Source of the DNA: Stenogyne calaminthoides
Taxonomy: Eukaryota; Streptophyta; Magnoliopsida; Lamiales; Lamiaceae
Assembly: GCA_037126765.1 (NCBI GenBank)
Contig: JBBCBC010000043.1
Coordinates: forward strand, 1,736,001 to 1,800,000
Direction: 5' to 3'
DNA: 64,000 nucleotides
Shown one piece after another: positions 57,401-64,000 of this stretch. Position numbers and translations under genes: made by a program. The number at the start of each line of letters is the position of its first letter. Positions within the stretch are counted from its first letter, which is position 1. The notes beneath the pieces were generated by a model. The model searched no databases and was not told where the DNA came from. It worked only from the letters and a program-made list of their open reading frames with translations.

Positions 57401-59223
57401 ATGCAAAGGGTTGATTTGAGAAGATGAAACCATATAAAAAGGGTGTAAAAGTGTTTTTAGGAAGTCTCAACGGAAACAAGGGTTCACCAAGATACATGAT
57501 TCTTACAAAGAAGATAAGTATTGAATATGTAAAACATTGGTCCAATTTATAGAGGCCAAACAAGGATGCAAATATTTCAAGAAACCTATCAAGAGATATT
57601 TGTTAGCTATCGATAATTGGATAAATTACGGTTTTGACATATCGAGAGATTAGGGCGAGATGTCAACTACTTAGGGAATAGAAGTTACTACGGGATTTTC
57701 CCAAAATTAATCGGATGAGGTTATTACTTACAAAAATTTATAATAGAAATATCGGTTGAAGGGGAACTTCAAGTTAATCAAGGAGGATCAAGAGGAAATC
57801 GGGGCGCACTCAAGGAAAGATTTGAAGTTTCAACAAATCGATCTGCATGATAAATCGGTTTATTGGGAAATTTCTTAAACAAAATGATTTCAACAAGTGG
57901 AATCAATAAATTAAATAATATTGATCGATAACAACATCACCAACCCGAATCATCTCTCTTCTCTTGTTCTTAATTTATTTAAAATATAATTTTTAATATA
58001 GATGTATTTTCTGCAAATCATTTTTGGGTACATGTATTAATTGCTACTTGATCGTGCTTTTAAATATGCATTTTTCCCAACCCTACGATCAAAACCGCTA
58101 AATCTGGAGCGTACAATCTTTTCAAAAGCGATTGATCTTCAAAATCTTGTCTTATTTTTTTTATATATGATTCATCAAACCTTACGAGTTTTTTCTCGCT
58201 TCACAAACTTGCATTACTCTCATTGAAAAACTTCAAATTTTACTCTACGTTTCAAAATCTTCTCGAAAATTTGAATCTGGTAATATTTTCTTTTAAGCTT
58301 AATGATGAATCTTTCTTTCCGTTAAAAACTTTGTTTTCAAAAGTTGTTTTTTGAATTTATGCTTCATTGCCTTTTGTTTTCAGCGGAATGATATTGATAT
58401 TGATTATGCACAAATTTAATGAGTCTATCTCACTGTAGATGGCCACTCATGGACTTGGAAAGATCATGTGCAATTATCGCAGGCTGGCGGCGAAAAGATT
58501 TTTGAGGATAAGTTCGTTCGATTTGGAACCACCGAGATGAATCCATGGAGGTGGAACAAATTACGAAGAAAGGTGGGATCGAAACATATTTCTGCTCATG
58601 CAATCCGGTGATGCGAAGATGAAGCACTTCAATTTGCGAGAATTTGAGTGGCCCGATGTATAAGCGGAGAAGAAATCGGGCCGACAAATGCAGACATTCG
58701 TGCTCAGCTTGCCAAAGGGATAATTCTCATGGGGAGAATGAGGATGAAGAAATCGAGAAAGAGCTCTTAAGAGAGGCGGACAAACATCGAACGGCCCGGA
58801 TTCATCGGGGCCAATGCTCAAAAGAAATCTGTTCTTTGTTTGACAAATAAAACGATCATGGGAATTCATTTAGCCCGGATGCTCTCACATCGGTCAAAAT
58901 ATAATAATTTTTAAACATAAACGGCTTCGAAAGCCATCTTGCTCCAAGAACACGAAAAATTTGGAGTCAATGAAAATCTTTTAAAAAGAGAGTCAAACAA
59001 TCTCAACAAGGTTATAGTTATATTGAAAGACAAACCGCCAAGTTACCGAATGGAATCGAGAATGGAAAGTTACAAATGCTTATATAACCAGACGATGACA
59101 AGGAGCCCACTCCAACAAAATACACATCCACACCGGTTGCTTAAAAAAATTTCTGGTGAAGGCGGGGAGAAGAGGCCAAAGAAAAAAAAGCTTAGTATAC
59201 TAGAAGATGAGGGGATAATATTT

Positions 59224-59452
59224 GTAATATTTGATTCCACATTACTATTAAAGTTCCATATGTGTAATTAATTGATTGGTCTAGTATTCTATAGATACAT
59301 GTCATTTAATTAGTAATATTATAGTTCAATATATATAATTTGATTGGTCGATCTATTCGACATATTTTGACTTACTTGTTGAATGATTTTCATGCTTGCA
59401 AGCATTTAAAATTAGATTATGGCATTTTGACCGAATTTGAATAGTAAAAGAG
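59224..59452. repeat. 229-bp dispersed repeat, copy 1
   Basis: Nearly identical, in direct orientation, to 63269-63495: ATTGATTGGTCTAGTATTC, GGTCGATCTATTCGACATAT, ATGGCATTTTGACCG. Only a handful of differences are visible. No coding capacity. Confidence 0.9.
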
Positions 59453-60409
59453 AAACCCGCTCAAAGCTCGAAACAAATTGAAATGGTACGGAAAGGCTAT
59501 TTGACCAACATTTGCTCAAACAAATTGATGGATCAATACATATCAAATCTTGGTCAAATTTAGTCAAACATTTTAAAATAAATCTCAAACAAATGTAATT
59601 ATTATGACCCCATAATAAATACTATACATCTTTTCAAAATTTTAAACCTTTTGCATTTGACAAAAATTTTTTATTTTGAAAATGATATCAATGATTCAAG
59701 GTTTATTATTAGCAATTAATTTTCAATCTTTTTTGATCAAAAAATTAGACAAACAAGGCCCATGGACAAAGCTCAATTGCAAAATGTTGTGGTTGGTATG
59801 GAAATCAAAAACTGGAACTCGGATATATTAACATTTCGACATCTGGTGATTTAGGCAGAAAATTGTCCAAAAGCATAAATAAGAGGGTTAGTTCAAATCA
59901 AGGGCTAAGAAAGGATTAAAAATCATCATTCTAAGAGGTTTGAGGAATGGAATATATGAATGTTTAGATTGCACGGATCTTGTTCCAAAAGAAGTTCAGG
60001 TGATGATGAGTTCTCAACTGATAAAAAAACGAACAATTATCCGGAAAATGAAAACTTATAAATGTAAAGATATCTCGCCAAAGTATGATTAATATATCAA
60101 AAAAATGGCATTTGAGAGATTTTTTGACATCTTAGCAAAAGTTTGATTGCATAACCCGATGTCAAATGGAAACTCTATCGATTTTCAACATTCCACAAGA
60201 CCAAAGAGAAATGCGGAAGGATACAAGCTGTGAATAGGTGAAGATTCAATTAGGGTACTTTTAAAAAAAAACTTTTTCGATGTAACATGTAATCATCATA
60301 TCTAATGAAAAGTTTAACGATCCCAAGACAAAACACTTTTTTTCGTGTTCTATACTTATCAATTGTTTGGTTTTCTCAAGTGTTTTGGTTTCATCAAAAA
60401 GGGAAATTG

Positions 60410-61100
60410 TTGGAAAATTTATAATGAAAGTTCCAAAAACACATGTAATTTTATTGCAGATCGAAAACGTTGATAATGATTGTATAGAAAAACCGATGTA
60501 ATAGATATTGGAAAATATGTAAAAATCGAATCTCAAAAGACGATGAATTTAAAGAGCGGAAGATCGGATCGAATATCTGCCGGAAGTCATGAAGCTCAAA
60601 CCTTCAAACTCGAAGATCGGATGACTTCGGAAGATAAGACCGGAAGACCTACATGAGTCGGCCAGGTTAATAACGATCAAATCACTCATAAGATGAAAAC
60701 CGATGTTTCATCTTAACGTCTCTCAAAAGAACAATATGAATACCAACCTTAGTTGTAGGCTTTCATCCAATAAGGAAGAAAAATGCGATACTCGGGATTA
60801 TGTTGCTCTTATTTATAGTTTCGAAGCACGTCATACATCAAATTTATATCAAACATGATAGTATAAATATGGGATCAAGAGAGTGAGTACTTGGACAAAC
60901 AACATAAAAAAACTCAAACTAAGGCAAGAACACAACAACAAGGACTTATTTTATATTGTGTTCACAACTAAGAAATCTTTTCATCTAGCTTTATTTAAAA
61001 TACACAAAAAAGATTTATAGTTGAGAACCTCAACAATCTTACCCCAAACCCCCAAGTTAGGATAAGTTATTTAAGCAAAGGTCGAGGGTTTTGGCCTTGA
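60410..61100 (+). repeat. SIRE-like 3' LTR remnant
   Basis: Starts TGTTGGAAAATTTATAATG and carries AAGACCGGAAGACCTACATG and a TATAAATATGGGATCAAGAG box. These occupy the same relative positions as AGACCAGAAGACCTATCC and TATATATGGGATCACTCC in the probable solo LTR at 7291. The 3' limit is not clear. Confidence 0.5.
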
Positions 61101-61288
61101 TTTTTTCGGGATATCAGAACTTTTGGGGTTATCTGTCTTGTGTTGGATGCAGGTTGGATGGGTCCGGAAGGTGAATTTTATAAATTGTGTGGCACAATGA
61201 AACTGGTGGCTGCGGTCGACCCGGGTAAAACACCCGATGATTCTACGTTCGTATGATCGGTGAATGCTGTAAAATCAATTTTTGTCTT

Positions 61289-62101
61289 GAGTGCCACTAA
61301 ATACACGTCAAAATCCTCTAAACACACCCCATTTGTTCAATAAAATAAAAAAATTAAATTGTATTACTAAAACAATTTCTTTCCTATTATATCATTTCTC
61401 TATCAAAATTAAAAAATAACACTTTCCTACCTTTTTATTTTTTGAATATTTATCCTAAAAAAAAAGCAGTTCATTAATTTTTTATAAAAAATTCGGATAA
61501 AAAAAATAAATTTTTTCAAACATAAATAAATTTAAAAATTAATTTTCCAAAATTGCTAAATACAAAATAAAATATTAAAAAAATAAATTTGAAAATAAAT
61601 TTGTAAAATATTAAAAAAAACATCATCTAAAAAATATTTAAATTAAAAAATGTAAACCTAAATAAAATAATTTTTTAATTAAATTAATTTTGGAGATTTA
61701 TTTTATTTTAATATTTTATTTAGTTTTAATTATCACTTATTTTCTAAGATTTCGTTGATTTTTATAATATTTTTAAATTTAAATTTAAATTTTTTTCAGA
61801 TTTTTTTTTTCGATTTTTGCTTATTTGAGTATTTTAATTTTATTAATTTTATATTTTAATTTAATTTTTTCGAAAATTTCAATTATTTTTTCATGTATAA
61901 AATTTAAAAATTAGATGGACAAAAAATAAAGGACCAATCAAAGTGACAAAAAACATAGAGGACTAAAATTAAAATAAATAAAACTTAAAAGATAAATAAT
62001 ACCCAATATTTATATAGGGTAACTTAGTCATTCTATATATGTCTATTTTAAAAAATTATTGGGTGTGTTTAGAGGATTTTGGGGTGTGTTTAGTGACACT
62101 C
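61289..62101. mobile_element. Mutator-type MITE (non-autonomous MULE), 813 bp
   Basis: Inverted ends of about 45 bp share GAGTGYCACTAAAYACACSYC and CAAAATCCTCTAAACACACC. A perfect 9-bp duplication TTTTGTCTT flanks them (61280-61288 and 62102-62110), the length typical of Mutator-like elements. The interior is AT-rich and non-coding. Confidence 0.9.
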
Positions 62102-62309
62102 TTTTGTCTTATATATATGAAATTTTGTAATTTGTAAATCAAATATAATGAAGGGAGAAGATTACCATAAATAAAATGTGATGTAAAATAGAAGATGAGT
62201 GATGTAAAAAAATGTGTGGAAAAAATACTTTATTGGGAGTAGTATTTTGGACACAAGCTAAAATGAAAGGAAGACTCATTTAAAGACATTTATGTCAATT
62301 TATCTACTT

Positions 62310-62380
62310 TTGAAACCTAGTTGTAATGTTTTTAAAAATTGGAACCTAGTAGTAATAAAAGTGGTCAAATGGAACCAGAA
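62310..62380 (-). repeat. inverted partner of the 52.0-kb repeat end
   Basis: On the minus strand this reads ATTACTACTAGGTTCCAATT and continues into ACATTACAACTAGGTTTC, resembling ATTACTGGTAGGTTCCAATT and ATATTGCAAGTAGGTTCC at 52018-52065. It may be the other end of one large element or an independent copy. Confidence 0.4.
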
Positions 62381-62381
62381 A

Positions 62382-63268
62382 TGCATCCACTCTTTAATGA
62401 TCTTCGAAATCTTTCCATTGGTACTATTATAAAATGATATTTCATGGTGCGTCGAAACATACATGTTATTAGCATGTATCAATATTTCTAGCTATTTTTT
62501 TGCAGGGAGAAAGTTTTCAAAATCATATAGTGTGCTTTAATTATATGCAACAAGTAACAGAGGCTAATATTATATAATTATTTTCAATATTTGTGTTAGC
62601 TATCAATAATATATATTTACACTAGTGTAGAATCCGTGTGTTACACGGGATTTTAAATAAATTGAATTTTTTAAGTTATAATACTAAAATTTTCTTTTAA
62701 CTTAGTTAATATAAATTTTAACATTTTACTTTGCATGATAAATTATTATAACAATATTGTAATATAAATTTAATATTATAAAGTAAAATATAATTTAATA
62801 TAGATGTAATTAATTTGTACAATATTTAATCTTAAATCAAGACACGTATAATGAAAGCACCATTTTTTTATCCACTTAATGAAAAGATTGAATGAACCTC
62901 TAACATAAAAAGTAATAAAAGCGAAAAGTTTAAACTAAGCAAATCGAAAAATTGAGATGCTTAGAGAACCGGAGAGGCGAATTGCGGAAGACCGACATCG
63001 AGAAAGGCATGAAATGATGAAGGGAACCGTGGGGACGATGGATAAAGAAGAGCAGGCGTGATAGGTCCAATAAAAAAATCTAGATTTCGTTTAGGATGTA
63101 TTGAAATAAAATGACACATGGGATGACACATATGATTTTTTTAATGATATGTCTATCAAACTTCTCAGAGAATGACACATAGATTAAATGAATGTGGAGT
63201 TGACACATCACCAAGGAAAAACTTCCAATTAGTATATAGGGGGATAGTATTAGGTAAGACATGATTGT
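62382..63268. other. gene-free intergenic DNA
   Basis: AT-rich, with no supported gene. A less AT-rich patch at 62940-63060 (GGAGAGGCGAATTGCGGAAG) has no recognisable coding sequence. Confidence 0.5.
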
Positions 63269-63495
63269 GTAATTTTTGATTCCACATTACTATTAAAGTT
63301 CCATATGTGTAATTAATTGATTGGTCTAGTATTCTATAGATACATGTCATTTAATTAGTAATATTATAGTTCAATATATATAATTGATTGGTCGATCTAT
63401 TCGACATATTTTGACTTTGTGTTGAATGATTTTCATGTTTGCAAGCATTTAAAATTAGATTATGGCATTTTGACCGTATTTGAATAGTAAACGAG
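63269..63495. repeat. 227-bp dispersed repeat, copy 2
   Basis: Direct near-identical copy of 59224-59452. Its right edge is about 57 bp from the end of the signal-peptide exon at 63552, so it lies in what should be the intron of that gene. Confidence 0.9.
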
Positions 63496-63551
63496 TGCAT
63501 AGTGCATATACTGCATACAAGACTTAACCAAATGAAAAAGGGGAATATAAC

Positions 63552-63627
63552 CTGGAAAATCTCTAGCTTGGATTCCAATAATGGACAAAATGATAACAAG
63601 TGAAATCACCCTAAAGATACACATCAT
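63552..63627 (-). pseudogene. signal-peptide exon of a second secreted peptide gene
   Basis: Encodes MMCIFRVISLVIILS, then IIGIQARDFPG and a possible donor (CCAG then GTTATA). It matches exon 1 of the 50.9-kb gene in its hydrophobic core, the GIQARD cleavage region and the donor position, but has one extra base before the donor, so the splice phase differs (phase 1 rather than 0). No matching proline-rich second exon was found down to 59 kb on this strand; a 227-bp repeat occupies the expected intron. It could be a broken copy, or have an unrecognised second exon. Confidence 0.5.
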
Positions 63628-63889
63628 CGTTGAATCGAACAATTGATCAATACATACCGCACTTCTTAATTTCACTAAAAAAAAACTAAATTAAAAGGAC
63701 ACTTATTACAAATCGATCGAGGAGTATTATACACCTAATTAACTAATACATAGGTTAATCCTTTATATGTTACACATGAAGTACTATCTACACAACCAAA
63801 GCAAGCTAACGATAATAAGAAATAGAAAAAAACACATGGACTATAATTGTTATTTTAGCTAATTTGGTCGAATTAATTGGCCAAATTTT

Positions 63890-64000
63890 TCATGACATGG
63901 ACTTTTCAGGTGATCTCCGGTAGAGTGACATTTCGACGTATGCAGCCGGACGGGGTCCCGGCGGTGGCATTGGCGGTGGTGGTGGTGGTTGGGGTCGACC
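63890..64000 (-). CDS. terminal exon of a third proline-rich secreted peptide gene (partial)
   Basis: The open frame entering from the right edge reads GRPQPPPPPPMPPPGPRP, then AAYVEMSLYRRSPEKSMS and TGA. It aligns with GRPAGPAPPPPVPGTGP of the 50.5-kb peptide gene. Exon 1 with the signal peptide should lie beyond the window. The mature C terminus differs, as expected of a diversifying peptide family. Confidence 0.5.
   Translation of the reverse strand, partial: GRPQPPPPPPMPPPGPRPAAYVEMSLYRRSPEKSMS

Larger units (their letters stand above)
53244..61100 (+). mobile_element. heavily degraded SIRE-like copia remnant
   Basis: An LTR-start-like stretch (TGTTGGAAAATTTATAGTTT) occurs at 53244 and again, continuing much further, at 60410 in the same orientation. 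Between them the copia protease-adjacent motif DSGCSRH is encoded at 54800-54820. No frame stays open beyond about 110 codons, and homopolymer runs and small indels abound. The repeat copy at 53340-54450 lies inside these limits. The interior is too decayed to assign gag, integrase or RT. The whole stretch has unusual CAG/CTG and CGG content (see findings). Confidence 0.45.

Noticed and set aside
58430..58869. Frames of 68-102 codons on both strands
   Set aside because: They lie in the anomalous degraded block and match no domain; base-level accuracy there is doubtful.
1..64000. CRISPR arrays, bacterial operons, rRNA genes
   Set aside because: None found; direct repeats present are transposon-derived or simple tandem duplications.

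Overview
This window is nuclear DNA of a flowering plant (eudicot). The evidence is an intron-rich eukaryotic gene with GT-AG introns, an LRR receptor kinase, a plant-type MAPKKK, a cytosolic HSP70 relative, Ty1/copia and Ty3/gypsy elements with tRNA-type primer sites, and dense AT-rich MITEs. Some repeat styles suggest an asterid, perhaps Lamiales, but I cannot fix the species from sequence alone.

Layout. 0.6-3.1 kb: minus-strand LRR receptor kinase, cut off on its 3' side by the window edge. 3.4-13.1 kb: gene-free, with several MITEs whose target-site duplications (TSDs) are readable, a probable solo LTR and small duplications. 13.13-22.46 kb: complete but dead Ty1/copia element with 5-bp TSDs. 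22.7-22.9 kb: a SINE. 23.75-33.97 kb: Ty3/gypsy element of Tat type, with gag-pol on the plus strand, an 80-bp tandem array and an antisense coiled-coil ORF. Its 3' LTR is preceded by a fragment of the copia LTR. 34.4-39.3 kb: 12-exon plus-strand gene for CCR4-NOT subunit 11, starting about 450 bp after the gypsy element. 40.1-41.3 kb: HSP70 copy with large internal deletions but an intact-looking heat-shock promoter. 43.3-44.6 kb: single-exon MAPKKK17/18/20-like kinase. 45-50 kb: nested MITEs, a LINE 3' end and a 299-bp TRIM inserted inside a hAT MITE. 50.5-50.9 kb: two-exon gene for a 74-residue secreted proline-rich peptide; two relatives (a signal-peptide exon and a proline-rich terminal exon) lie at 63.5-64.0 kb. 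52-61 kb: duplicated GC-rich segment and a heavily degraded SIRE-like copia element with a strange CAG/CTG deficit. 61.3-62.1 kb: Mutator-type MITE with a perfect 9-bp TSD.

The host genes are unrelated single loci rather than a pathway: surface perception (LRR-RLK, secreted peptides), MAPK signalling, mRNA deadenylation (CNOT11) and protein folding (HSP70 relic). The most promising undescribed item is the small secreted peptide family. The most peculiar sequence-level signal is the compositional anomaly at 53.3-61.1 kb.
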